A stretch of DNA of 56,729 bases from JBCDCB01 sp039182735. GTDB lineage: Bacteria > Planctomycetota > Phycisphaerae > Phycisphaerales > UBA1924. Below the pieces are notes generated by a model that did not search any database, was not told the origin of the DNA, and worked only from the letters and a program-made list of their open reading frames with translations. This document shows positions 19,651-28,578 of this stretch, in pieces. Position numbers and translations under genes: made by a program. Numbering within the stretch: the stretch's first letter is position 1; each line of letters starts with the position of its first letter. The DNA is taken from contig JBCDCB010000017.1 in NCBI GenBank assembly GCA_039182735.1, forward strand, positions 1-56,729, written 5' to 3'.

Positions 19651-19750
19651 GGTCTCTCCGCATTCGGGTCGGTCGCGTTGGATCGTCCGTGGGCTATCAT
19701 GGCGGCCCGCGCCGGTGACCGCAACGTTCGCCCGCGGATCGGCACGAACC

Positions 19751-20776
19751 ATGCACCGCATCGAACTCGATCCGAACATCTCGCGCGTCACGCTCGACGG
19801 ATTCGCCTTCCCCCTCGGCGCCTACCCCGTCGAGCAAATGAGCCCGCTCTCCGGGTACTACGAAGAGTTCGAAGTCGCCGACGGCGGGGAGGGCGACGCC
19901 GCCTCTTCGCCAGAGACCAGCGACGAGTGGGAGGAGTGGCCCGACCGCTTCCTCTTCGACGTTTCGATCACCGCGGACCGTGTGCGATCGCTCTGTCGGT
20001 CCCTCTTCGCGCTGCTCCCGGGCCGCGTCTACCCAATCCTCGATGTGCTGGGGCACGACGCCTACCGCGAGATCGACCCCTACATCGCGTACGACCCCGT
20101 TGGAGTCGAGAAGTTTCTCGACGCCGTCCGCTGGTACGGCGAGTGGTTCTTCGAGGACGGCATGGTCGGCTTCGGCGCGATGAGCGTCGAGCCCTTCTTC
20201 TACGTCTTCATCGACGAGCACAAGGTCGTCACCATCCGAGTCGGCATCGACAACAAGGAACGCGTCGAGAAGATCTTGAAGGCATACGACCTCGAACCGG
20301 TTCCAGAGATCCGGGCGGCCGACGCCTCCGAGCACGAGCACCGATCGGTCCTCGTGCCCCGCTCGGGGGACGAAGACCTGCTCGTCGCCGACGACCTCAT
20401 CGATATCCTCCGCGACGCGTGGCGGCTCGAACTCAACGTGGACGCCACTCGCAACATCGATGACGACGGGCGCGATCTCGGCATCACCGGGTGGTCCTGT
20501 CTCGTCCGCTGCGACCCCGAACACGAAGCCCCGCCCGTCTTCGCAGAGGTCGTCCTCGCGGCGGACTCACTCGACGCCGCCGAAAGGCTCGTCGGCGAGG
20601 TCATCGAACGCGCCAGCACCGAGGGCGGCGCCACCTGGCGCGGTGTGCGCGTGCTCCGCGCCGAGCGTGTGCGTCCGGAGAAAGCCGCCGAACTCGGCGG
20701 TGTGAACGCCCTGCCCGAGGACAACGTCGTGCTCTCGGTCCGTTGGCACAACGCCGGCGAACACTCGAGTTCCTGA
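19751..20776 (+). CDS. Acidic hypothetical protein
   Basis: A 341-residue soluble protein with no signal peptide or membrane segment; I do not recognise the family. Features are an N-terminal RVTLDGFAFPLGAYPVEQM, many Asp/Glu residues, a central YDPVGVEKFLDAVRWYGEWFFEDGMVGFGAMS, and a repeated alpha/beta pattern (FFYVFIDEHKVVTIRVGIDNKERVEKIL) that might contain a regulatory-domain-like fold. The codon periodicity and length make it a real gene. The ATG MHRIEL was chosen because earlier codons are Arg-rich and overlap the region upstream of the divergent symporter gene. A TATCAT hexamer at 19695-19700 is a possible -10 box. Its end is 19 bases from the convergent kinase-like gene. Confidence 0.75.
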   Translation: MHRIELDPNISRVTLDGFAFPLGAYPVEQMSPLSGYYEEFEVADGGEGDAASSPETSDEWEEWPDRFLFDVSITADRVRSLCRSLFALLPGRVYPILDVLGHDAYREIDPYIAYDPVGVEKFLDAVRWYGEWFFEDGMVGFGAMSVEPFFYVFIDEHKVVTIRVGIDNKERVEKILKAYDLEPVPEIRAADASEHEHRSVLVPRSGDEDLLVADDLIDILRDAWRLELNVDATRNIDDDGRDLGITGWSCLVRCDPEHEAPPVFAEVVLAADSLDAAERLVGEVIERASTEGGATWRGVRVLRAERVRPEKAAELGGVNALPEDNVVLSVRWHNAGEHSSS

Positions 20777-20795
20777 CGTTCCCCACGGTCAGCGG

Positions 20796-21266
20796 TCAGT
20801 CGTCGTCCCGCGCAGCGAATGGCTCGTACACCATCGTCAGCCGCGTTCCGTTCTCTTCGTAGCGCATCTCGCTCATGTACGCTTCGATGAGCATGATCCC
20901 GCGTCCCGACGGCACGTGCAGACGCTCGTCGGACGTCGGGTCCGGCACGTCCTGACGCTCGAACCCCGGCCCGTGGTCTTTCACCACGATCTTGATGCGA
21001 TCCGCCTCGACGCGCCATGTCACGTCGATCGGCTCGTCGGGGATCGACTTGTGCCCGTGCTTCAGCGCGTTGACCGTCGCCTCTTCGATCGCCAGACGCA
21101 GCGCGAACTTCGAGGTCTCCGGGTACGAGAAGACATCGGTGTCGGCGAGGATATCGTCTTGCAGCACACGCAGCTCGTCCGAGTCGAAGTGAACCCGCCT
21201 CGACCGTTCGATCGGTTCACCGCGTCCGCCCGAGTCGGGCTCGTGCTGAGGCTCGGGATCGCCCAT
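20796..21266 (-). CDS. RsbW/SpoIIAB-like ATP-binding anti-sigma kinase
   Basis: A 156-residue GHKL-type ATPase domain. It has the N box EEATVNALKHG, the G1 box DHGPGF and the G2 box GRGIMLIEAYM, as in the serine kinases RsbW and SpoIIAB. These bind an alternative sigma factor and phosphorylate a STAS antagonist. The first 30 residues are low-complexity and polar. The STAS protein it should act on is encoded 30 bases upstream on the same strand. No sigma factor or PP2C phosphatase gene is in the window, so the regulated sigma factor, if any, must be encoded elsewhere. Planctomycetes carry many such pairs, and some act on targets other than sigma factors. Confidence 0.9.
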   Translation of the reverse strand: MGDPEPQHEPDSGGRGEPIERSRRVHFDSDELRVLQDDILADTDVFSYPETSKFALRLAIEEATVNALKHGHKSIPDEPIDVTWRVEADRIKIVVKDHGPGFERQDVPDPTSDERLHVPSGRGIMLIEAYMSEMRYEENGTRLTMVYEPFAARDDD

Positions 21267-21296
21267 CGGGTTCCTTCGCGACGCGCCGGCGTCGGC

Positions 21297-21656
21297 TCAG
21301 GTGAAGCTCGAAGCCGCCGCCTCGCTGGTCTCGTGGATCTCGAAAAGCTTGTTCAGCTTCGTGATCTGGAAGACCTCGTAGATCTGCGGATCGATATCGG
21401 AAAGGCGGAGCTGCCCGCTCTTGGCCTTCACCTTGTTGTGGATCGTGATCAACGTCCCGAGCGCGGCGCTCGAAAGGTGATCGACGTTCGAAAAGCTGAT
21501 GAGCAGCTTGGGGCTGTCGTCGGCCTCGATGATCTCGCCGATCTCTTCGCCGATCTTCTGGATGTTCGCCTCGTCCAGGATGTTCCGGTCCACGAACTCC
21601 ACGTGGACGCGGTCCTCTTCACGCCGGACGCGCAGCCTCGAATCCGACCCCGCCAT
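21297..21656 (-). CDS. STAS-domain anti-sigma factor antagonist
   Basis: A 119-residue single STAS domain (SpoIIAA/RsbV type). It has strand-helix order, with FSNVDHLSSAALGTLITIHNKV carrying the serine that would be phosphorylated by the partner kinase (S62 or S63; the usual DSSGLG motif is here LSSAALG). The unphosphorylated form would release the kinase's target. The start MAGSDSRL is preceded by AGGAGG. The gene lies directly upstream of the RsbW-like kinase gene and 81 bases downstream of the secretin gene on the same strand. A common transcript with the secretin is possible but unproven. Confidence 0.92.
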   Translation of the reverse strand: MAGSDSRLRVRREEDRVHVEFVDRNILDEANIQKIGEEIGEIIEADDSPKLLISFSNVDHLSSAALGTLITIHNKVKAKSGQLRLSDIDPQIYEVFQITKLNKLFEIHETSEAAASSFT

Positions 21657-21737
21657 GACGAACCTCCTGACCCGCCGCGGCCTCGCCCGGCGATGCGAAA
21701 CGGTACCGGCGTCCACGCCGTCCGGCAACCGATGCGA

Positions 21738-24700
21738 TCAACGGAACGGGTTCGCCAGCTGGTCCTGCAGACCCGGGAAGTTCAGATCCTCCTCCTCGCG
21801 CTGAATGATGATCGTCGGCTTGATCAGGATCAGCAGCGTGGACTCTTCCTTCGACATCGCCTTGTTCGTGAAGAAGCGGCTGATGAGCGGGATCTTGCTG
21901 AGCACCGGCACGCCCTCTTCGACTTCGTACTCCGTCACCAGACGCTGCCCGCCGAGCAGGATCGTGCCCTTGTCGGGGACCGTCACGCCCGTCTGGATCT
22001 GCGTCGCCGCGACCGTCGGCAGCTGGAAGGAGGCGGAGACGATGTCTCCGCCGTCCGATCCGCCCGTGCCGCCCGCGACCGCCTGGACCTCCGCCTGCTC
22101 GAAGCCCTGCACCTGTGCGATGGTCGTGTCGATTTCGAGCGTCACGTACCGCCGGTCCGCGCTGACAACGCCGGAGACGCTCAGCCCGAAGCCCGAGGAG
22201 ATCGCCGACACCGTCGGGTTGAAGCCGACGGACGACGTCCCCACGACCGCCGTCAGCCCGGAGACGAACGCCTGCTGCGTCTGCACCGAGATGTTCGCGG
22301 TCTTGCCGTTCGTGAACGTCAGACGCGGCGCCTGCAGCGTCACCGTGCGCTGGTCGGCCTGCGTCGCCTCGATCAGCAGGTCGATCTGCACGTCGTCGAG
22401 GTAGGTCAGCGCGAGCCCGAGCGCCGGCGTGCCCAGCGCGCCGGCGAAGTTCGCCGCGAAGTTGCTCGCCGTCGAAGCCAGGTTGCCGACCGTCTCAAGA
22501 CTGCCCGACTGCACCGGCACGATGCTCAGCGGATCCGGCGCCGTCACCGCGAAGGGCGTCTGGTTGAACCCGACGGTCAGCGGCTGCGTGGGGTCGGTCT
22601 GCGGGTTCACCGCGAACGACGTCACCGAGCCGTTGCCGGCGCCCGCGGCGGCGACGATGTCGGTCGTCACGATCTCCGGGGCGTTCCCGAAGAGCCCGAT
22701 GCCGTTGGAGAACTGCGTCACCTGCGTGATCGCGTCGTTGTACTGGTTGTTCTGGGCGTTGAAGTAGATGTCGAGGTCGAAGCCGACCTGCTCGAAGAAG
22801 TCCTGCGAGACCTGCAGGAACCGCGTCTCGACGGTGATCTGGATCGAACGCACCTCGCGCAGCTGGCGGAGCAGGCGCTGGATCTGGCGGTGGTTCTTCG
22901 CCGTGTTCGTGATGATCAGGTTGCCGTTGAGCTCCTGCACGATGCCCGTGTCGCCGCCGTTCTGACGCCAGCCCTCGAAGTCCACGTTGGTCTGGATGAT
23001 GTCGAGGAGGTCGGCGAGGATTTCCTGCTGCGTGCGACCGTCCGGGTCTTCGTCGTCATCATCGAAGATGGACCCGCCACCACCGCCACCGCCGCCACCC
23101 TGCGAGGCCTGCAGGATCTGGTCGAGGTCGAGGTTCGGACGCCGGGTGAAGTCGTTGATGTCAAACAGCAGGTCGCGGATGTCGTAGATCACGATGAACG
23201 TGTTCTCGCGGAGCTTCTCGTCCGACGCGACGACGAGCACGCCGTCCTGCACCGCCCAATCGGCGCGGCTGAAGTCGTCCGGGCTCGCCTTCTCGAGCAC
23301 ACGATCGAGCACCACGCGGGCAGAGATCTCACGAAGGTCGAGCGACACCTCATCCTCGCGCTCGATGCCGATATCGCTCAGCGCGTCCCAGTCCACATCG
23401 ATGTTCAGGTTGGTCACCGTCGCGACGAACGACAGCACGTCTTCCAGCGCCGCGTCTTCGAACGTCGCCGGGATCCGACGCGTCTCGAGCGTTGCCAGCA
23501 CGCGCCGGTCCGCTTCGGATTCCGCGAAGTTGATCACCTCGCCACGCCGGAAGCTGATCTCGGGCCAGTCCTCCGGGTAATCCATCAGCGCCTGCGGCAG
23601 GATCAGCCCGCGCTGCATCGACACCGATTCCTCGGCCCACGAAACCGTCTTGCGCCGCTGGATGTCTTCCCACTCGCGCCAGATCACCACGTCGCGAAGC
23701 ACGTCCTTCATCAGGAGCGCCGCCTCGTTCGTCGGATCCAGGAACAGCACCTGCTCGGCGACCTTGATCGCCTCCTCGTACTGCTGCTCGATCTGCAGCT
23801 CACGCAGTCGGCTCAGGCTCTCGTTGATCTGGTCCTGACGCTCACGCTCCTCGCGCACACGCTGGTCCTCGGCCTCGCGGCGGATGTCCGCCGCACGGCG
23901 CTCGATCTCCGCGACACGCTGCGCCTCTTCCGTCTGGTCGATGCTCACGAAGAGCGCGTCCAGCTCGCGCTGACGCGCCAGAAACTGCTGCTCGCTGAAG
24001 AGCCCGTTCGTGAACGCCGTGCGCCACGTCAGACCGGCCTGCGACGCGAGCGTGCGCGCCTCGGCGGTATCGCCTGCGGCCAGAGCCTCCTGCGCCCGCT
24101 CCACGAAGTTCTCGAACTCCGCCGTTGCCTCCTGCTGCATGATCGCGCGACGGTTGATCTCGTCCTGCACCAGCGAGTTCGTCGGATCGCCGATCATCGC
24201 GTTCGATTCGGCGAGTCGTTCACGCGCGTACTGGATGTCGTCCGCCGACAGCACGCCACTGAACTCGTTCACCACGCGGGTGTAGAACTCCGACGCACGC
24301 CCGAAACGCCCTTCTTCAAACGCGTCGTCGGCCTCGCGCAGCACGCGCTCGCCGTCGAAGCGGGCGGCCTGCGCAAACGGATCCCCGCCCGCCGCGCCGG
24401 GCTGCTGCACCTCGGCCATCGCGAGGCGGAGTTCGCCGGGCTCCGAGGCGATCGGCTCGGCTTCCACGAACAGATCCATCCCCTCGAACGGATCGTCGCC
24501 GTTCTCGACGGCGCTCAGCACCGCCATCGGCGTGTACGGCAGTTCAAACGGCTCGCCGCGATCGCGCTCGAGGCGATAGATGCGATCCTGATAGCGGTTG
24601 AGCAGGCTTGTTTGCTCCTGATCCATGCGGACGCCGGTGCGCTTGACGGTCGCGAAGCCGGCCTTCGCCGCCGCGTACCGCTGCGCTTCGAAGTCCGCGA

Positions 24701-25154
24701 TCGCCTGATCGAGCACCGCGGGAACGGTCGGCTCGAACTCGCTCCGCAGCAGCGCCGCGTCGTCGAGGAGCTGGGACGCCCGCACCCGCTGTTCGCGCGA
24801 AACCCGGTCGGAGCGGCGCGCCGCGTTGGCGTGCAGGTCCGTCGATCGCAGGTCGCCGTGCTCGAGCGCGAGCTCCGCCTTCTGCAGGCTCACCTCGGCA
24901 CGATCCATGTTCTCGAGGCGGCGCTTCGCCGCGGCGAGCAACTCCATCACCCGCGCCCGGTCGTCGTCGTTGAGGTCCGACCTGCGGAGCGTCAGCAGCG
25001 CGCTCTCCGCCGCGACGATCTGACCCGATTCCAGGTCACTCGCGGCCGATTCGATCTGCGCCGCGGTGTTCACCGCCGCTCCGTGCGCAGCAGGCACGCA
25101 GAGACCGAGGAACAAGGCCAGCGTCCCGAGCGTTCGTCCGAACGTCCGCGTCAT
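21738..25154 (-). CDS. Very large secretin-family outer-membrane protein
   Basis: A 1138-residue protein ending in a type II/III secretion secretin domain. Near the C-terminus are the family pieces VPDKGTILLGGQRL, EEGVPVLSKIPLISRFFTNK and ESTLLILIKPTII. Before it lie secretin N-domains (IVQELNGNLIITNTAKNHRQIQRLLRQLREV) with a nine-glycine run encoded near 23073-23099. The N-terminal half is a signal peptide (MTRTFGRTLGTLALFLGLCVPAAHG) followed by TPR-like and coiled-coil helices, far longer than in PilQ or GspD. It should form a multimeric outer-membrane gate for pili, secretion or another export system. GGAG 9 bases upstream favours the ATG at 25154 over the one three codons earlier. No other secretion genes are next to it. 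Confidence 0.9.
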   Translation of the reverse strand: MTRTFGRTLGTLALFLGLCVPAAHGAAVNTAAQIESAASDLESGQIVAAESALLTLRRSDLNDDDRARVMELLAAAKRRLENMDRAEVSLQKAELALEHGDLRSTDLHANAARRSDRVSREQRVRASQLLDDAALLRSEFEPTVPAVLDQAIADFEAQRYAAAKAGFATVKRTGVRMDQEQTSLLNRYQDRIYRLERDRGEPFELPYTPMAVLSAVENGDDPFEGMDLFVEAEPIASEPGELRLAMAEVQQPGAAGGDPFAQAARFDGERVLREADDAFEEGRFGRASEFYTRVVNEFSGVLSADDIQYARERLAESNAMIGDPTNSLVQDEINRRAIMQQEATAEFENFVERAQEALAAGDTAEARTLASQAGLTWRTAFTNGLFSEQQFLARQRELDALFVSIDQTEEAQRVAEIERRAADIRREAEDQRVREERERQDQINESLSRLRELQIEQQYEEAIKVAEQVLFLDPTNEAALLMKDVLRDVVIWREWEDIQRRKTVSWAEESVSMQRGLILPQALMDYPEDWPEISFRRGEVINFAESEADRRVLATLETRRIPATFEDAALEDVLSFVATVTNLNIDVDWDALSDIGIEREDEVSLDLREISARVVLDRVLEKASPDDFSRADWAVQDGVLVVASDEKLRENTFIVIYDIRDLLFDINDFTRRPNLDLDQILQASQGGGGGGGGGSIFDDDDEDPDGRTQQEILADLLDIIQTNVDFEGWRQNGGDTGIVQELNGNLIITNTAKNHRQIQRLLRQLREVRSIQITVETRFLQVSQDFFEQVGFDLDIYFNAQNNQYNDAITQVTQFSNGIGLFGNAPEIVTTDIVAAAGAGNGSVTSFAVNPQTDPTQPLTVGFNQTPFAVTAPDPLSIVPVQSGSLETVGNLASTASNFAANFAGALGTPALGLALTYLDDVQIDLLIEATQADQRTVTLQAPRLTFTNGKTANISVQTQQAFVSGLTAVVGTSSVGFNPTVSAISSGFGLSVSGVVSADRRYVTLEIDTTIAQVQGFEQAEVQAVAGGTGGSDGGDIVSASFQLPTVAATQIQTGVTVPDKGTILLGGQRLVTEYEVEEGVPVLSKIPLISRFFTNKAMSKEESTLLILIKPTIIIQREEEDLNFPGLQDQLANPFR

Positions 25155-25513
25155 GTCACACATCTCCGGTCGAGGGCAATTGCCCGAAGATCCACCATCC
25201 ACAGGACCGCGCGCACGCGATCGACACACCCCTCGGAAAGCCGCTCCGCGACCATCCGACACCGGACACGCCGACTCGCGACGCGCCTTCCATCCGCAAT
25301 CGGGACCAGCCCGCTGCGCATGAGCGCCATCCCTGTGCGCCCCACGCCGACCGCATCCCCGCGGATCGGCGGCGAGCACGGTACCGGGCCCCCAAGGCAC
25401 CCGCAAGCAATCCCGCGACCCGCACCCAACCGATCCCGCGCGTTCGTCGCCCGAGCCCGCGCGCGGTTCCGCGGTTCCCCGCCCCTCCGGCAGATACCCT
25501 GCACCACCGATCC
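25155..25513. other. Intergenic region between secretin gene and priA
   Basis: The 359 bases between the divergent secretin and priA genes contain no gene that I can support. Both strands carry open frames, but they are Arg/Pro/Ala-rich with no family motif, as expected in GC-rich DNA. The region must contain both promoters. A GATACC hexamer about 20 bases before the priA ATG is the only weak -10-like element noted. No hairpin or clear operator was recognised. Confidence 0.4.
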
Positions 25514-27850
25514 ATGGACGACCCCGCCCTCTTCCCCGCCGCGCCCCAGCCCGTTCGCCCACCGTTTGAGGGCGTCGCCCTGATCGTCCCCGAACGCGGG
25601 CTCGACGCCCCCAACGGCCTCTCCTACGGTATCCCTCTTCCTATGAAGGACTTGCGCGTCGGTGAACGCGTCGCTGTCCCCCTCGGACGGGGCAACACGA
25701 CCGCCCCTGGACTCGTCATCGAGGTCAAGCCGGGCGAGCCCACCCGCGAGACGCTCGGCTTCGACGTCGCCAGACTCAAGCCCATCGGCGAGCGCACCGG
25801 CACCGCGCTCCCCGCCCGCCTCGTGGAACTCGCCCGCTGGGTCGCCCGCTACTACTGCTGCCCCATCGGGATGGTCGTCGCGTCGATGATCCCCGCCGCC
25901 GTCAAAGCGAGCGTCGGCAAGCGGACCGAGACGCTTATCGAGCCCGTCCCGGACGCCGAGCCCGCGGAGAAGCTCGCACCCTCCGCCGCGCGCGCGATCG
26001 AACAGATCACAGAGTTGCCAGGGGACACATTCCCGATCGACGCGCGCACGCTCGCGGATCGGCTCGAGCTCACCAACCGCGGGCCGATCAACCGCCTCGT
26101 CCGCGCCGGCATGCTGCGCGAGGTCACGCGCGAGCGCGTGCGCACGAAGTGGGAGGCATCGCTGTCACACGCCGAGGACGTACGCCACGACCTGACGCGC
26201 GCACAGCAGGGGGTGATCGACGCGATCGCGCGCGACGCCGCCGCCTTCGCGCCGCACCTCATCCGCGGCGTCACTGGGTCCGGCAAGACCGAGGTCTACC
26301 TCGGTGCCATCGAACGCGTCATCGCCGAGCAGCCCGGCGGTGTCATTGTCCTCGTGCCGGAAATCTCGCTCACGCCCCAGACCGCCGGCAGGTTCAGCGC
26401 ACGCTTCGCGCACGTCGGCGTCGCGGTGCTGCACTCGGGGTTGACCGCGTCCCAGCGGCACGCCGAGTGGGCACGTGTACGCGACGACGAGGTCCGCATC
26501 GTCGTCGGCGCGCGCTCCGCGGTCTTCGCGCCATTCGACGAACCGCTCGCGATGATCGTCGTCGATGAGGAGCACGACGCCTCGTACAAACAAGATCAGG
26601 CCCCGCGCTACCACGCGCGCGACGTCGCCATCCGGCGCGCGCACGCCGACGCCTGCCCCATCGTGCTCGGCAGCGCCACACCCTCGCTCGAATCCTGGCA
26701 CAACGCCAAGATCGGCCGATTCACACTGCACGAGCTGACCGAGCGCGTCGGCGGAGGCGCCATGCCGCGCGTCCGCATCGTCGATCTGAACGACAAGGAA
26801 CAGCACACGTATGTTCGTGGCGAACGTTCGCCCATCTCCCCCGCGCTCAAACACGCGCTCACCGCCACGCTCGACGACGGCGGGCAGGCCATCCTGCTGC
26901 TCAATCGCCGGGGCTTCGCAAGCTATATCGCCTGCGCCTCGCAGTGCGGCTGGCAGCACGCGTGCGAGCACTGTTCCGTCTCGCTCGTCATGCACAAGCG
27001 CCGACTCGACGACGCGAAGGGCCACGCGCGCTGCCACCACTGTCTCGCGCAAACACTCGTGCCCAAGCAGTGCCCCGTCTGCGGCTCACGCGCCGTGCTC
27101 GTGGGCGTCGGCACACAACGCCTCGAAGAACACCTCCGCGAGCAGATCCCGAGTGTGCTGAGCGACGCTAGCGAGCCGCTCTACCGGCGCGTCGATGCCG
27201 ACACCATGCGCCACGCGGGCGACTACTTCGAGGTGCTCGACGCCTTCCGCCGCGGCGCGGTCCGTCTCCTGCTCGGCACGCAAATGATCGCCAAGGGGCT
27301 CGACTTCCCGAACGTGCGTCTGGTCGGCATCGTCAACGCCGACACCGGCGCGAGCCTGCCCGACTTCCGTGCGCCGGAGCGCACGTTCCAACTGGTCAGC
27401 CAGGTTGCCGGGCGCGCAGGACGTTCCAAGCAGTCGGAGGGTGCGCGCGTCATCGCGCAGACGATGAACGCGCAAGACCCCACGCTCGCGCTCGCGGCGA
27501 ATCACGACTACGTTGCCTTCGCCGAGCGTGAGTTGCAGTTCCGCCGCGATGCGGGCTTGCCGCCTTCGACTCGGATGGCGCGGATCGTCTGCCGACACAC
27601 CGACGCCGATCGTGCGCGCGCGAGCGCGGCCGACGTGGCCGACGCGGCGCGCGGGCTCGACGGTGTGCGCGTGGACGGCCCGATGCCGTGCTTTTTCGAG
27701 CGGATTTCGGATCACTTCCGCTTCGCCGTCGAACTGACGGGTGAGAGCGCGGAGGCTGTGCAACGGGCGATCGCAACACTGCGCTCGATGGGGCTCGCCC
27801 GCTCCGACGCGACGACGACGGTGGACGTCGATCCGGTGCACCTGCTTTGA
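25514..27850 (+). CDS. priA: Primosomal protein N' (PriA helicase)
   Basis: Replication-restart 3'-to-5' DNA helicase of 778 residues that reloads the replisome at stalled forks. The N-terminal DNA-binding part is followed by Walker A GVTGSGKTE (252-260), the DEEH box in VVDEEHDASYKQDQAPRYHARD and LGSATPSLES. The zinc-binding cysteines are in CASQCGWQHACEHC, CHHC and CPVC. GTQMIAKGLDFPNVRLVGIVNAD and QVAGRAGRS complete the helicase core. It is complete and of normal length. The ATG at 25514 gives the expected N-terminus. The following small gene starts 2 bases after the stop. Confidence 0.97.
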   Translation: MDDPALFPAAPQPVRPPFEGVALIVPERGLDAPNGLSYGIPLPMKDLRVGERVAVPLGRGNTTAPGLVIEVKPGEPTRETLGFDVARLKPIGERTGTALPARLVELARWVARYYCCPIGMVVASMIPAAVKASVGKRTETLIEPVPDAEPAEKLAPSAARAIEQITELPGDTFPIDARTLADRLELTNRGPINRLVRAGMLREVTRERVRTKWEASLSHAEDVRHDLTRAQQGVIDAIARDAAAFAPHLIRGVTGSGKTEVYLGAIERVIAEQPGGVIVLVPEISLTPQTAGRFSARFAHVGVAVLHSGLTASQRHAEWARVRDDEVRIVVGARSAVFAPFDEPLAMIVVDEEHDASYKQDQAPRYHARDVAIRRAHADACPIVLGSATPSLESWHNAKIGRFTLHELTERVGGGAMPRVRIVDLNDKEQHTYVRGERSPISPALKHALTATLDDGGQAILLLNRRGFASYIACASQCGWQHACEHCSVSLVMHKRRLDDAKGHARCHHCLAQTLVPKQCPVCGSRAVLVGVGTQRLEEHLREQIPSVLSDASEPLYRRVDADTMRHAGDYFEVLDAFRRGAVRLLLGTQMIAKGLDFPNVRLVGIVNADTGASLPDFRAPERTFQLVSQVAGRAGRSKQSEGARVIAQTMNAQDPTLALAANHDYVAFAERELQFRRDAGLPPSTRMARIVCRHTDADRARASAADVADAARGLDGVRVDGPMPCFFERISDHFRFAVELTGESAEAVQRAIATLRSMGLARSDATTTVDVDPVHLL

Positions 27851-27852
27851 TC

Positions 27853-28521
27853 ATGCGTTCGCGTATCTCGGCGGGCGTTTTGGCGCTGACACTCGTGCTG
27901 GTGACGGTGGGCAACCCGCGGTGCCTGCCGGCCCGCATGTTGAATGCATTCGTGCCGTTGCGCGGCAAAGCCATTCCGAACCCGGGGAGCGTGTACATTC
28001 ATGTAGTCAATGGCGTACCTCTCGCAATCAGGACGCAAGAGCAGCAGGAGCGGCTACGCGCGTGGCAGGGCGATCCGAATCGCGTGGTCTTCGAGGCGGC
28101 GGAATTGGATCCCGTCACTACGAGACGGATGACCGGTCTCTGGGCACCTACGGCACGGGAAGTCAGCGTGAACTTGACTTGGAGGGAGCGTTCGAGACTG
28201 GAACCCGAATTCACGCCGGTCAATCAGTGGCTGCGAGCCGATCCGGCGAACATCGAGCTCCTGCGCTCGATGCAGTTCGACGCGCTGCGAGCCTTTTCAG
28301 GGCCGACCAATCGCGATCCGCAGGATGTGTGGAACAAGCTCAAGTCGCAGTTGCCGTTGAGCGTGCCCCCCGATTCGGACAGCGTGCGCATCAGCGCTTC
28401 GCAGACTTCACCTGTCTGGTGGGGGTATCTCATCAATGCGTTGTCGCTCGGTGCGGTCGGCGTGCTCGTTTGGAATGTCTGGCGAAGCCGGCGCGCACAA
28501 CAGCCGCGAGTGTCTGTCTAA
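27853..28521 (+). CDS. Hypothetical membrane-anchored exported protein
   Basis: A 222-residue protein with an N-terminal signal or anchor (RSRISAGVLALTLVLVTVGN) and a C-terminal transmembrane segment (about 195-212, WGYLINALSLGAVGVLVWNVW) followed by a basic tail. The topology is therefore an extracytoplasmic domain of roughly 170 residues held by its C-terminus. I recognise no family. Base and codon use look less GC-extreme than in the neighbours (for example gaattggat, aacttgacttgg), which may point to a different origin or weaker selection. It begins 2 bases after the priA stop, so it may be co-transcribed. The stop codon lies in the loop of a strong hairpin. Confidence 0.7.
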   Translation: MRSRISAGVLALTLVLVTVGNPRCLPARMLNAFVPLRGKAIPNPGSVYIHVVNGVPLAIRTQEQQERLRAWQGDPNRVVFEAAELDPVTTRRMTGLWAPTAREVSVNLTWRERSRLEPEFTPVNQWLRADPANIELLRSMQFDALRAFSGPTNRDPQDVWNKLKSQLPLSVPPDSDSVRISASQTSPVWWGYLINALSLGAVGVLVWNVWRSRRAQQPRVSV

Positions 28522-28534
28522 ACACCCGCGGCTG
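28501..28534. terminator. Hairpin overlapping a stop codon, terminator-like
   Basis: CAGCCGCG (28501-28508) pairs perfectly with CGCGGCTG (28527-28534). After one mismatch, GTGT pairs with ACAC, leaving an 8-base loop that contains the TAA stop of the preceding gene. It lies between two convergent genes and could serve both. There is no long U run in either direction; on the minus strand the hairpin is followed by TTGTGC. Confidence 0.5.
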
Positions 28535-28578
28535 GGATCAGTCACAAAAGTCGGACATTCGTGAGGTCGGACGGCGCG

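Noticed and set aside
25151..25507. A 118-residue minus-strand frame in the spacer between the secretin gene and priA
   Set aside because: It is Arg-rich with no family motif, lacks a good ribosome site and lies wholly in a region that must hold two promoters.
20916..25583. A 1555-residue open frame on the plus strand
   Set aside because: It is antisense to the secretin, STAS and kinase genes, is rich in Arg, His, Val and Leu with no motif, and is the usual shadow frame produced by high GC at third positions.
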